This document shows positions 1-7,857 of a DNA stretch of 11,027 nucleotides, piece after piece. The position numbers and the translations under genes were made by a program. Under the pieces are notes generated by a model. It was not told the origin of the DNA. It ran no database searches and saw only the letters and a list, made by a program, of their open reading frames with translations. The first letter of the stretch is position 1; each line of letters opens with the position of its first letter. The DNA comes from Limnohabitans sp. (GTDB lineage Bacteria > Pseudomonadota > Gammaproteobacteria > Burkholderiales > Burkholderiaceae_C): contig SHXP01000059.1 of the NCBI GenBank assembly GCA_009693225.1, positions 1-11,027 on the forward strand, in the 5' to 3' direction.

Positions 1-120
1 CTAGGTAGTGTTCAATCTCTTGCTCATTGCCTTTTGATACCTTTTCCATTCAGCCCGCGCGGCTGGACATGCAGCAAGTATTGCCAGACATATCAACCAG
101 TGAACCGTCATCTGCTTCAT
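1..120 (-). CDS. Short secreted peptide, or frameshifted 5' end of a longer secreted-protein gene
   Basis: Reading from the ATG at 120, the frame gives a 39-residue product that stops at TAG in bases 1-3. The first 23 or so residues look like a Sec signal peptide: a Lys near the start, a hydrophobic core (LICLAILAA) and a likely cut after ARA. The start overlaps the stop of the dehydrogenase gene as ATGA, a typical translational coupling arrangement. After the cut site the frame reads EWKRYQKAMSK, which looks unnatural. The next frame reads EKVSKGNEQEIEHYL and stays open to the window edge. This fits loss of one base in the A-run after the TGG codon (about 34-37), so that the ancestral mature protein began EWKKVSKG. 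The downstream sequence lies outside the window, so the family cannot be named. Confidence 0.5.
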   Translation of the reverse strand: MKQMTVHWLICLAILAACPAARAEWKRYQKAMSKRLNTT

Positions 121-1205
121 AAGGCTTGTGCAACTGCCTGTCCCAGATCCGTCGTCTTAGCGGTGCCGCCAATGTCCGGTGTTTTGGGTGCGCCGCTTGT
201 CGGCTCCAGCACTTTTTCAATCGCCTCCAGCACTGCGTCGTGCGCGTCCTTGTGGCCTAAAAATTCCAGCATCATGGCCCCCGACCAGATCTGTCCGATT
301 GGGTTGGCAATGCCTTTGCCCGCGATGTCCGGCGCCGAACCGTGTACCGGCTCGAACAGCGAGGGGAACAGACGGTCCGGGTTGAGGTTGGCGCTGGGCG
401 CAATGCCGATGGTGCCGGTACACGCCGGGCCCAGGTCGCTCAGGATGTCACCGAACAGATTGCTGGCGACCACCACATCAAAGAAGTCCGGCCGTTGCAC
501 AAAATGCGCGGTCAGTATGTCTATGTGGAATTTATCCAACCGGATGTCCGGGTAGGCCTTGGCCATCTCAGCCACGCGCTCGTCCCAGTAAGGCATGGTG
601 ATGGCGATGCCGTTGGATTTGGTGGCGCTGGTCAAATGCTTTTTCGCCCGGATCCTGGCCAGCTCGAACGCAAACTTGAGCACGCGGTCCACGCCGATGC
701 GCGTCATCACGCTTTCCTGCATGACAATTTCACGCGTCGTACCTTGGAACATGCGTCCGCCTATGCTGGAGTATTCGCCTTCGGTGTTTTCGCGCACGAT
801 GTACATGTCGATCTCACCCGGCTGACGTGGTGCTCCGTCACGGCGCACCACCGGCGCGATGATGCCGGGCATGAGCCGCGCCGGGCGCAGGTTGATGTAC
901 TGGTCAAACTCGCGCCTGAACAGCAACAGCGAGCCCCACAGCGAAATATGGTCGGGGATTTTGTCAGGCATGCCGACCGCGCCGAAGAAGATCGCGTCGT
1001 GGCCGCCGATGCGGTCTTTCCAGTCATCGGGCAGCATCTTGCCGTGCTTTTCAAAATACGCCCAGCTGGAAAAATCGAAATGGTCAAACTGCAAGTCGAT
1101 GTCGAATTTGCGCGCCGCCGCATCCAGGACCAGCAGGCCCTCGGGCATGACTTCGGTGCCTATGCCGTCTCCGGCGATGACGGCGATGCGGTGTTTGCGG
1201 GCCAT
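117..1205 (-). CDS. dmlA: D-malate / tartrate dehydrogenase (isocitrate/isopropylmalate dehydrogenase superfamily)
   Basis: The 362-residue product belongs to the NAD-dependent decarboxylating beta-hydroxyacid dehydrogenases. Family members of the DmlA/TtuC branch oxidise D-malate to pyruvate and CO2, and many also act on tartrate; they are cytoplasmic. The start shows the family motif AVIAGDGIGTEV. The substrate loop reads VRENTEGEYS, typical of the D-malate/tartrate branch rather than the LeuB type. ATKSNGIAITMPYWDERV carries the catalytic Lys. ASNLFGDILSDLGP carries the metal-binding Asp residues, and FEPVHGSAPDIAGKG is the cofactor-binding segment. Length matches E. coli DmlA (about 361). 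I chose the ATG at 1205, not the one at 1247, because AAGGAAC sits seven bases upstream of it and homology begins at MARKHRIAVIAGDG. The small secreted-protein gene follows with an ATGA overlap; the broken comM lies 100 bases upstream on the same strand. D-malate versus tartrate specificity cannot be settled from sequence. Confidence 0.88.
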   Translation of the reverse strand: MARKHRIAVIAGDGIGTEVMPEGLLVLDAAARKFDIDLQFDHFDFSSWAYFEKHGKMLPDDWKDRIGGHDAIFFGAVGMPDKIPDHISLWGSLLLFRREFDQYINLRPARLMPGIIAPVVRRDGAPRQPGEIDMYIVRENTEGEYSSIGGRMFQGTTREIVMQESVMTRIGVDRVLKFAFELARIRAKKHLTSATKSNGIAITMPYWDERVAEMAKAYPDIRLDKFHIDILTAHFVQRPDFFDVVVASNLFGDILSDLGPACTGTIGIAPSANLNPDRLFPSLFEPVHGSAPDIAGKGIANPIGQIWSGAMMLEFLGHKDAHDAVLEAIEKVLEPTSGAPKTPDIGGTAKTTDLGQAVAQAL

Positions 1206-1305
1206 GTCTGTTCCTTGTTCGAATGGAGGGTTGCGCGGCTTGAGCACAGCGTCTGAGTGTTGCGCATCTTCTCAGAAATTTGAGCCGCATCCGGCGCTTG
1301 TGTCG

Positions 1306-2836
1306 TCATTGTTGCAGCGCCATTCTGAAATGCATGGCCTGCATCACATGCGACAGTTCAATCTCCTCAGCCTGCGCCAGATCGGCAATGGTTTGGGCCA
1401 CGCGCAGCACCCGGTGCACGGCGCGCGACGACCAGCCCTGACATGCCGCCTGCCGCTGCACATGCTGCTGCGCCTGGATTTGCAGTTTCAACGACTGCAG
1501 TTGCGCCGCACTCAAAGCATGATTGCTGACGCCGCGCCGGCTCAGCGCACGTTCATGCGCCTGTTGACACCGCGATTGCACGCTGGCGCTGCTCTCACCC
1601 GCAGGCGCCAGCATCAGCAGGTCCGCCGGCATGGCGGGCACATGCACTTGCATGTCGATACGGTCAAGCAGCGGGCCGCTGAGTTTTCCCTGGTAACGCT
1701 ACACCTGTTCCGGCGTGCACCGGCACGCCGGTTGCGCTGAACCCAGGTAACCGCAAGGGCAGGGGTTCATCGCGGCGATCAACTTGAATTGCGCCGGAAA
1801 CTCGGCTGGTGCCTGGCACGCGACAAACTGATGCGGCCGTTTTCTAAAGGCTCGCGCAATGCCTCCAGGGCCAGCCTTGAAAACTCGGGCAATTCATCCA
1901 GGAACAGCAGACCGTGGTGCGCCAGAGAGATTTCGCCCGGACGCGGCGGTGCGCCCCCGTCGATCAATGCCGCCATGGTGGCGCTGTGGTGCGGGTGCCG
2001 GTAGGCGCGTCGTGCCCAGCGACCTGGCTGAAACTGTCCGGCCAGACTGAGTAAGGCGGCCGACTCCAGCGCCTGTTGCCGGCTCAAAGCAGGCAACAAA
2101 CCGGCCAGACGTTGCGCCAGCATGGATTTGCCGATGCCCGGCGGGCCGATTATCAATACACTATGGACGCCGGCTGCCGCGATTTCCAGCGCGCGCTTGG
2201 GTGCGGCCTGACCGCGCACGTCGTGTAAGTCCGACAGATTGTCTGCGCCGGCGGGCGTCGTCTGCAAGCCTGGCATGACGCGCGACCAGCCGCTGTTGTC
2301 TGTCTCCGGATGCTGGCCCGGCAAGGCAAACGCCTGCACCACGTTGCGCAAATGCAAGGCACGCTAAACACCGCATCCGGCTGCAAGGCAGCTTCCTCGG
2401 CGCTGTGCGGCGGTAACACCCAGGCTAGTTTGTGTTTGTTTGCTTGTAAACCCAGCGCCATGGCCAAGGCGCCGCGCACCGGCCTTAATTCACCCGATAG
2501 CGAAAGTTCGCTTGCAAACACATGAAGCTGCAATGCCTGTGCATCGATTTGTTCGCTGGCCGCCAGAATGCCCACGGCAATCAGCAAATCAAACCGCCCC
2601 GACTCCTTGGGCAGGTCGGCCGGCGCCAGGTTGACAATGATGCGTTTGTTACTGGGAAAGTCCAGGCCGCTGTTTAATATAGCGGAGCGCACCCGTTCGC
2701 GCGCTTCGCGCACCTCGATGTCTGCCAGACCGACCAGGGCAAAGTTGGGCAAGCCGTTGGACAAATGCACTTCGACGGTGACTGCGGGCGCTTTCAAGCC
2801 CAAAACCGTGCAAATGTGTACCTGCGTATACCCCAT
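1306..2836 (-). pseudogene. comM: Broken comM (YifB-family Mg-chelatase-like AAA+ ATPase)
   Basis: Three frames joined together give a full ComM of about 510 residues, the usual family length. Piece one (2836 to about 2360) holds the N-terminal domain (VEVHLSNGLPNFALVGLAD, NLAPADLPKESGRFDL). Piece two (about 2360 to 1806) holds Walker A (GPPGIGKS), PRPGEISLAHHGLLFLDELPEF with Walker B, and the following ALREPLENG. Piece three (about 1805 to 1306) holds FPAQFKLIAAMNPCPCGYLG, the second Cys pair (CRCTPEQV), LSGPLLDRIDMQV and the C-terminal SSRAVHRVLRVAQTIADL. The lesions are a one-base loss near 2358-2362, a one-base loss near 1805-1806 (CAG-CCGAG where CAGGCCGAG restores the frame), and an in-frame TAG at 1699-1701 just before RYQGKLSGP. 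The start at 2836 has AAGGGGA upstream. ComM is a hexameric branch-migration helicase that aids integration of incoming DNA in natural transformation. With Walker B and the C-terminal part out of frame, the product is probably inactive. Confidence 0.88.
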
Positions 2837-2859
2837 TGTTTGTCCCCTTTTTGCTTATG

Positions 2860-2876
2860 TTCACCTGTTTGGTGCA
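2860..2876 (+). promoter_or_regulatory. NtrC-type enhancer site 1 upstream of glnK
   Basis: TTCACC-N5-GGTGCA is a 17-base imperfect inverted repeat that matches the NtrC consensus TGCACC-N5-GGTGCA at 11 of 12 fixed positions. Its centre is about 129 bases upstream of the predicted sigma-54 transcription start, in the usual range for an enhancer. It shares the 11-base direct repeat TGTTTGGTGCA with the second site. Confidence 0.7.
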
Positions 2877-2892
2877 TTACTCAGTGTCTAAA

Positions 2893-2909
2893 TGCATTTG
2901 TTTGGTGCA
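2893..2909 (+). promoter_or_regulatory. NtrC-type enhancer site 2 upstream of glnK
   Basis: TGCATT-N5-GGTGCA matches the NtrC consensus at 10 of 12 fixed positions. Its centre lies 33 bases, about three helical turns, from that of site 1, so two NtrC dimers would sit on the same DNA face. This resembles the paired sites of enterobacterial glnA. The centre is about 96 bases before the predicted start of transcription. Confidence 0.68.
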
Positions 2910-2969
2910 CTTCACCTACGTTTCAGCGGTCCAGGCCCTTGCTTCGTGCAGTTTTGGGATGAATTCTGC

Positions 2970-2986
2970 TTGGCACAGAGACTGCT
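2970..2986 (+). promoter_or_regulatory. Sigma-54 promoter of glnK-amtB
   Basis: TTGGCAC-AGAGA-CTGCT matches the sigma-54 consensus YTGGCACGRNNNTTGCW. The invariant GG (-24) and GC (-12) are separated by the required 10 bases. Transcription would begin near 2997, giving a leader of about 64 bases before the glnK ATG. With the two NtrC-type sites upstream, this predicts induction under nitrogen limitation by phosphorylated NtrC. The site faces glnK and points away from the comM remnant. Confidence 0.82.
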
Positions 2987-3060
2987 TAGGAATACTCGCA
3001 CTGCGTTTTTTTGAACGTTCTGCTTTCAACTGACGCAGACCCATGACTCTAGGAGAACCT

Positions 3061-3399
3061 ATGAAACTGATCACGGCCATCATCAAACCCTTCAAGCTCG
3101 ACGAGGTACGCGAAGCCTTGTCGGCGATCGGGGTGCAGGGCATTACCGTCACCGAAGTCAAAGGCTTCGGACGACAAAAGGGACACACCGAGCTGTACCG
3201 GGGTGCGGAATATGTGGTGGATTTTTTACCCAAGGTCAAGATTGAAGCCGCGGTCACGGCCGATCTGGTGGATCAAGTGATTGAAGCCATAGAAAACTCG
3301 GCTCGCACCGGCAAGATTGGTGACGGCAAGATTTTTGTCAGCATCCTGGAACAAGTCGTGCGCATCCGCACCGGCGAGACCGGCACAGCGGCTATTTGA
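3061..3399 (+). CDS. glnK: PII nitrogen regulatory protein GlnK
   Basis: The 112-residue product is a PII signal protein of standard length. It starts MKLITAIIKPFKLDEVREAL and has the T-loop sequence KGFGRQKGHTELYRGAEYVVDF, with the uridylylation site at Tyr51. The B-loop reads TGKIGDGKIFV and the C-terminus contains the typical VRIRTGETG. PII trimers bind ATP/ADP and 2-oxoglutarate, report nitrogen status, and bind partner proteins. Next to amtB the paralogue is GlnK, which blocks the AmtB channel when nitrogen is plentiful. I chose the ATG at 3061 because AGGAGA lies just upstream and family homology starts there; the ATG at 3043 would add six non-homologous residues. amtB starts 22 bases downstream, so the two form an operon. 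Sigma-54/NtrC control is indicated by the sites upstream. Confidence 0.95.
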   Translation: MKLITAIIKPFKLDEVREALSAIGVQGITVTEVKGFGRQKGHTELYRGAEYVVDFLPKVKIEAAVTADLVDQVIEAIENSARTGKIGDGKIFVSILEQVVRIRTGETGTAAI

Positions 3400-3421
3400 T
3401 ACTTAGATAAGGACACACACC

Positions 3422-4894
3422 ATGAAAAAACTCTTAGCCACGCTGGCCCTCGGCCTGGGCCTGGTCTTCGCCTCGGGCGTGACCATGGCCGAAGACGCGC
3501 CCGCCAAACCAGCCGCGGCGACGGCTGCCGAGGCCCCGGCAGCCGCACCTGCTGCCGCTGAAGCTGCCCCTGCCCCCGCACCCGTGGCCAACAAAGGTGA
3601 TACCGCCTGGATGACGGTGGCCACGGTGCTGGTTATTTTGATGACCATCCCCGGACTGGCACTATTTTACGGCGGCCTGGTCCGCTCCAAAAACATGTTG
3701 TCCGTACTGATGCAAGTGTTTGTCGTTACCGCATTGATTTATGTGTTGTGGACGCTGTACGGTTACACACTGGCATTCTCGGCGTCGAATCCGTTCTTCG
3801 GTTCGCTGGACAAACTGTTCCTCAAAGGCATCACGCCTGATTCGGTGGCTGCCACCTTCAGCAAAGGCGTGGTCATCCCCGAGCTGACGTTTGTCGCCTT
3901 CCAGGCCACCTTCGCTGCCATCACCTGTGCTTTGATCGTCGGTTCATTCGCCGAACGCATGCAGTTTTCCGCCGTTTTGCTGTTTTGCGCACTCTGGTTC
4001 ACCTTCAGCTATCTGCCGGTCGCTCACATGGTCTGGTACTGGGATGGTCCCGACGCCATCACTGACGCCGCTTCGCTGGAAAAAGTCACCGCCGCTGCCG
4101 GCTGGTTATGGGCCAAGGGCGCGCTCGACTTCGCAGGCGGAACCGTGGTGCACATCAATGCAGCGGTTGCCGGTCTGATCGGCGCCTACATGGTCGGCAA
4201 GCGTATCGGTTACGGCAAAGAGTCCATGGCACCCCACAGCCTGACATTGACCATGGTCGGCGCCGCACTGCTGTGGGTGGGTTGGTTCGGTTTCAACGCC
4301 GGCTCCAACCTGGAAGCCAATGGTGTTGCAGCGCTTGCTTTCATGAATACCCTGGTTGCCACCGCCATGGCCACGCTGGCCTGGATGGCCGGTGAAGCCC
4401 TGAGCAAAGGCAAGGCCTCCATGCTGGGTGCTGCCTCAGGCGCGGTGGCCGGTCTGGTGGCCATCACCCCGGCCTGCGGATTCGTCGGCCCTATGGGCGC
4501 CATTGTCATCGGTCTGGTTGCGGGTCTGTTGTGCCTGTGGGGCGTCAATGGTCTCAAACGCATGCACGGCGCTGATGACAGCCTTGACGTGTTCGGTGTG
4601 CACGGCGTCGGCGGCATCGTCGGAGCCTTGCTGACCGGCGTGTTTGCCGCGCCTTCTCTGGGCGGCACCGGTATCTATGACTATGTGGCCAATGCAGCCA
4701 GCGCCGATTACTCCATCGGCGGCCAGGTCTGGATCCAATTGCAAGCCGTCATCACCACCATCGTCTGGTCAGGCGTGGTGTCTCTGATCGCCTACAAACT
4801 CGTCGACATGGTTCTGGGTCTGCGTGTGAGCGAAGAAGAAGAGCGCGAAGGTCTGGACATCAGCAGCCACGGCGAAACCGCTTATCACAGATAA
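3422..4894 (+). CDS. amtB: Ammonium transporter AmtB
   Basis: The 490-residue product is an Amt/Rh-family ammonium channel of the inner membrane, active as a trimer. Residues 1 to about 23 form a signal peptide (MKKLLATLALGLGL, likely cut after TMA). An Ala/Pro-rich linker follows to about residue 57, then the channel domain begins (NKGDTAWMTVATVLVILM). Family signatures include PGLALFYGGLVRSKNML and DFAGGTVVHINAAVAG. The twin pore histidines are His244 and His394, the latter in FGVHGVGGIVG, with the same 150-residue spacing as His168/His318 of E. coli AmtB. The cytoplasmic tail (VSEEEEREGLDISSHGETAYHR) is the GlnK-contacting segment and contains the typical EREGLD. AAGGA precedes the ATG. 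It is the second gene of the glnK operon and is followed by a terminator. The signal peptide plus linker is a common form among betaproteobacterial AmtB proteins. Confidence 0.95.
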   Translation: MKKLLATLALGLGLVFASGVTMAEDAPAKPAAATAAEAPAAAPAAAEAAPAPAPVANKGDTAWMTVATVLVILMTIPGLALFYGGLVRSKNMLSVLMQVFVVTALIYVLWTLYGYTLAFSASNPFFGSLDKLFLKGITPDSVAATFSKGVVIPELTFVAFQATFAAITCALIVGSFAERMQFSAVLLFCALWFTFSYLPVAHMVWYWDGPDAITDAASLEKVTAAAGWLWAKGALDFAGGTVVHINAAVAGLIGAYMVGKRIGYGKESMAPHSLTLTMVGAALLWVGWFGFNAGSNLEANGVAALAFMNTLVATAMATLAWMAGEALSKGKASMLGAASGAVAGLVAITPACGFVGPMGAIVIGLVAGLLCLWGVNGLKRMHGADDSLDVFGVHGVGGIVGALLTGVFAAPSLGGTGIYDYVANAASADYSIGGQVWIQLQAVITTIVWSGVVSLIAYKLVDMVLGLRVSEEEEREGLDISSHGETAYHR

Positions 4895-4902
4895 CCATTC
4901 CT

Positions 4903-4933
4903 AAACCACGACTGACACCCGGGTGGTTTTTTT
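4903..4933 (+). terminator. Rho-independent terminator of glnK-amtB
   Basis: AAACCAC (4903-4909) pairs with GTGGTTT (4923-4929) around a 13-base loop, and the 3' arm runs into an unbroken stretch of seven T (4927-4933). It starts eight bases after the amtB stop codon. On the minus strand the hairpin lacks a useful T tail, so it probably does not end metH transcription well. Confidence 0.8.
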
Positions 4934-4978
4934 GCTTGTTCACCAGTGAGCGCTGATGATTATCTGCGGGCTATCCAT

Positions 4979-7825
4979 CTAGAGGTTGGGGGCAAGCAGT
5001 CTGAGCAAATCTTTTTCTGCCACGCCCTGACGTGCCGCCAAGTCCTGCACCTGGTCGTCCCCGATACGGCCGACATTAAAATAACGGCTGTCAGGATGCG
5101 CGATATAAAAACCGCAGACGCTGGCCGCCGGTGTCATGGCCAGGCTGTCTGTGAGTTGCATGCCTATGTCGGCGCATTGCAGCAAGTCAAACATAGCGCG
5201 CTTGACGCTGTGGTCGGGGCAGGCCGGGTAGCCGGGCGCAGGCCGTATGCCCTGGTATTGTTCCTTGACCAGCTCTTCAGTGCTTAACTGCTCTTGTGCG
5301 GCATAACCCCAGAGATCTCGCCGCACACGTGCGTGCATGCATTCGGCGAATGCTTCCGCCAGCCGGTCGGCCAAGGCTTTGAGCATGATGGCGCTGTAAT
5401 CGTCATGGTCGTCCATGAGATATTTTTCCTTGGCCTCGACGCCCAGACCTGAAGTGACGGCGAACACCCCGACATAATCTTGGTAGCCAGTGGGTTTGCC
5501 ATTCGCATCATTCAAGGGCGCCACAAAATCTGACAGGCAGCGGTTGAAGTTTTGCACGCCGCCGTGCACCGGTTTTTCGGTTTGCTGGCGCAAACCACAC
5601 CAGGTCAAAGCCCTTTGCGTGCGGGTTTCATCGGTCCACAGCACGATGTCGTCGCCGACACTGTTGGCCGGATACAGACCGACCACGCCGTGCGCATTCA
5701 GCCAGCGACCTTCGACCAGACGCTTCAACATGCGCTTGCCGTCGCTGAACACACGCTGCGCCTCCGCGCCGACAATCTCGTCTTTCAAAATCGCCGGGAA
5801 CGGTCCCGCCAGGTCCCAGGTCTGAAAGAAAGGGCTCCAATCAATGAATGTTTCAAGTTCAGCGAGGTCAAAGTTTTTGAACACTCTTTTGCCGATGAAC
5901 CGCGGTGTGTTCGCTGTGTAGGTATGCCAATCCAGCCGCGGTGCATTAGCGCGTGCTTTGGTCAGCGGCAGCAGCGGGGTTTGTTTTTTATTCGCGTGCT
6001 GGGTGCGCACCTTGTCGTAATCCGCATTCAATTCTGCGATGAATTGCCTAGCCTGATCACTCAACAGGCCTTGCGCCACGCCGACGCTGCGCGACGCATC
6101 CGGCACATACACCACCGGCCCCTCGTAATGCGGCGCTATCTTCACCGCGGTATGGACCCGGCTGGTGGTGGCGCCACCGATCAGCAAAGGGATTTTGCGC
6201 ATGCGGAAGTAATCGTCTTTTTGCATTTCGCTGGCGACATACTTCATTTCTTCCAGCGACGGCGTGATCAAGCCCGACAGGCCGATGATGTCGGCGCCCT
6301 CGACCTTGGCGCGCGCCAGTATGTCATGACAAGCCACCATCACACCCATGTTCACCACGTCGAAGTTATTGCATTGAAGCACGACCGTGACGATGTTTTT
6401 GCCGATGTCATGCACATCGCCTTTGACCGTGGCAATGACGATCTTGCCCTTGGTTTTGACTTCTTCACCGGCTGCTTGCTGCTGCCGTTTTTCCTCTTCG
6501 ATATAGGGAATCAAATGCGCTACGGCCTGCTTCATCACGCGTGCACTTTTCACCACTTGCGGTAAAAACATCTTGCCCTGGCCGAACAGGTCACCGACGA
6601 CATTCATGCCGTCCATCAACGGGCCTTCAATCACATGCAGAGGCCGCCCGCCGTTGACCAGCAGCTCGCGGTAAGCCTCTTCGGTGTCCATGGTGATGAA
6701 GTCAGTAATGCCGTGCACCAAAGCGTGACTCAGACGCTGCGCCACCGCCACCGGCGCTTCAGGCGTGCCGCGCCAGGCAAGTTTGGCGCTGTCGTCGCGC
6801 GCGGCGCCTTTGGCGTTTTCAGCAATCTCTATCAAGCGCTCGCCTGGTGTTAAGTGCGGCTCGCCCGGCCCATAGACGGGTGTTCTGTTCAGCACCACAT
6901 CTTCAACCCGCTCGCGCAGCACGGCTTCGAGGTCGTCATACACGCCGACCATGCCGGCGTTGACGATGCCCATGTCCATGCCGGCCTGTATAGCGTGGTA
7001 CAAAAATACCGTGTGAATGGCTTCGCGAACCGGGTCGTTGCCGCGGAAGGAAAAACTCACATTCGACACACCGCCACTAAGCTTGGCGCCTGGCAGGTGT
7101 TGCTTGATCCAGCGTGTCGCTTCGATGAAATCCACCGCATAGTTGTCGTGTTCTTCGATGCCGGTAGCTATCGCAAAAATATTTGGATCGAAGATGATGT
7201 CTTCAGGCGGGAATCCCACTTCATCCACCATAATGCGGTATGCGCGTTCACAAATTTCAATTTTGCGTGCATAGGTGTCGGCCTGGCCTTGCTCGTCAAA
7301 CGCCATGACAACGGCGGCGGCACCATAGCGCTTGATCAGCTTGGCCTGACGTTTGAATTCATCCTGGCCCTCTTTCATGCTGATCGAGTTGACGATGCCC
7401 TTGCCTTGTATGCAGCGCAAACCGGCTTCGATCACCGACCACTTGGAACTGTCGATCATGATGGGCACGCGCGCGATATCGGGCTCTGACGCGAGGAGGT
7501 TCAAAAAACGCACCATGGCCGCCTGGCTGTCGAGCATGGCTTCGTCCATGTTGATGTCAATGATTTGCGCGCCGTTTTCCACCTGCTGTCGCGCCACCGC
7601 GAGGGCTTGCTCGTACTCACCGTTCAAGATCATGCGGGCGAAGGCTTTGGAGCCGGTGACGTTGGTGCGCTCGCCGATGTTAACAAACGTGGCCTGCGGC
7701 TGTGCGCTGAGCAGTTCGGTCGACGCCTCGTCAGTGCGGTCGCTGCCGGCCTGGCCGGACGCGATCAGCACAGGCTCGAGACCTGACAGCTTCATGGGCG
7801 GGACATAACGTGATACGGTATTCAT
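4979..7825 (-). CDS. metH: Cobalamin-dependent methionine synthase, C-terminal part (pterin, B12 and AdoMet domains)
   Basis: The 948-residue product carries every MetH domain except the homocysteine-binding one. In order these are the methyltetrahydrofolate (pterin) domain at about residues 40-320 (FVNIGERTNVTGSKAF, IMIDSSKWSVIEAGL, IFDPNIFAIATG), a four-helix cap domain at about 360-460, a B12 domain at about 460-600 (GDVHDIGKN, with His472 the likely cobalt ligand), and the AdoMet reactivation domain to the end (RPAPGYPACPDH). It should transfer methyl groups from methyl-tetrahydrofolate via cobalamin to homocysteine, using the separate homocysteine-binding protein encoded at 9653-10738. 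I chose the ATG at 7825 because AGGTGAG stands just upstream and the SAH riboswitch ends there; a frame extension to 7924 would translate through the riboswitch. Between LSGLEPV and the first pterin motif there is a stretch of about 20 residues without match to E. coli MetH. SAH should switch translation on. Confidence 0.95.
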   Translation of the reverse strand: MNTVSRYVPPMKLSGLEPVLIASGQAGSDRTDEASTELLSAQPQATFVNIGERTNVTGSKAFARMILNGEYEQALAVARQQVENGAQIIDINMDEAMLDSQAAMVRFLNLLASEPDIARVPIMIDSSKWSVIEAGLRCIQGKGIVNSISMKEGQDEFKRQAKLIKRYGAAAVVMAFDEQGQADTYARKIEICERAYRIMVDEVGFPPEDIIFDPNIFAIATGIEEHDNYAVDFIEATRWIKQHLPGAKLSGGVSNVSFSFRGNDPVREAIHTVFLYHAIQAGMDMGIVNAGMVGVYDDLEAVLRERVEDVVLNRTPVYGPGEPHLTPGERLIEIAENAKGAARDDSAKLAWRGTPEAPVAVAQRLSHALVHGITDFITMDTEEAYRELLVNGGRPLHVIEGPLMDGMNVVGDLFGQGKMFLPQVVKSARVMKQAVAHLIPYIEEEKRQQQAAGEEVKTKGKIVIATVKGDVHDIGKNIVTVVLQCNNFDVVNMGVMVACHDILARAKVEGADIIGLSGLITPSLEEMKYVASEMQKDDYFRMRKIPLLIGGATTSRVHTAVKIAPHYEGPVVYVPDASRSVGVAQGLLSDQARQFIAELNADYDKVRTQHANKKQTPLLPLTKARANAPRLDWHTYTANTPRFIGKRVFKNFDLAELETFIDWSPFFQTWDLAGPFPAILKDEIVGAEAQRVFSDGKRMLKRLVEGRWLNAHGVVGLYPANSVGDDIVLWTDETRTQRALTWCGLRQQTEKPVHGGVQNFNRCLSDFVAPLNDANGKPTGYQDYVGVFAVTSGLGVEAKEKYLMDDHDDYSAIMLKALADRLAEAFAECMHARVRRDLWGYAAQEQLSTEELVKEQYQGIRPAPGYPACPDHSVKRAMFDLLQCADIGMQLTDSLAMTPAASVCGFYIAHPDSRYFNVGRIGDDQVQDLAARQGVAEKDLLRLLAPNL

Positions 7826-7827
7826 GG

Positions 7828-7857
7828 GCTCACCTGGTGGATGCAAAACAGGTGAGC
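7828..7857 (-). promoter_or_regulatory. RBS-sequestering hairpin (expression platform of the SAH riboswitch)
   Basis: In the mRNA sense, GCTCACCTG (7857-7849) is perfectly complementary to CAGGTGAGC (7836-7828) across a 12-base loop. The 3' arm contains the Shine-Dalgarno sequence AGGTGAG two bases ahead of the metH start region, so this hairpin would hide the ribosome site. The first four bases of the 5' arm (GCTC) are also the 3' strand of the riboswitch pseudoknot. The two folds therefore exclude each other: ligand binding should free the ribosome site. Confidence 0.8.

Noticed and set aside
342..1256. Long plus-strand open frame opposite the dehydrogenase gene
   Set aside because: It is antisense to a clearly conserved protein, its composition is typical of a mirror frame, and it shows no recognisable domain.
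859..1740. Plus-strand open frame of 293 codons spanning the dehydrogenase and comM remnant
   Set aside because: It runs antisense across two unrelated genes and the gap between them, with no homology seen.
3480..3595. Ala/Pro-rich repeat-like stretch near the AmtB N-terminus as a separate gene or fusion
   Set aside because: It is the linker between the signal peptide and channel domain, common in betaproteobacterial AmtB, with no frame break.
5552..6565. Long plus-strand open frame (337 codons) inside metH
   Set aside because: It mirrors the conserved B12 and AdoMet domain coding sequence of MetH; no ribosome site or domain was seen.
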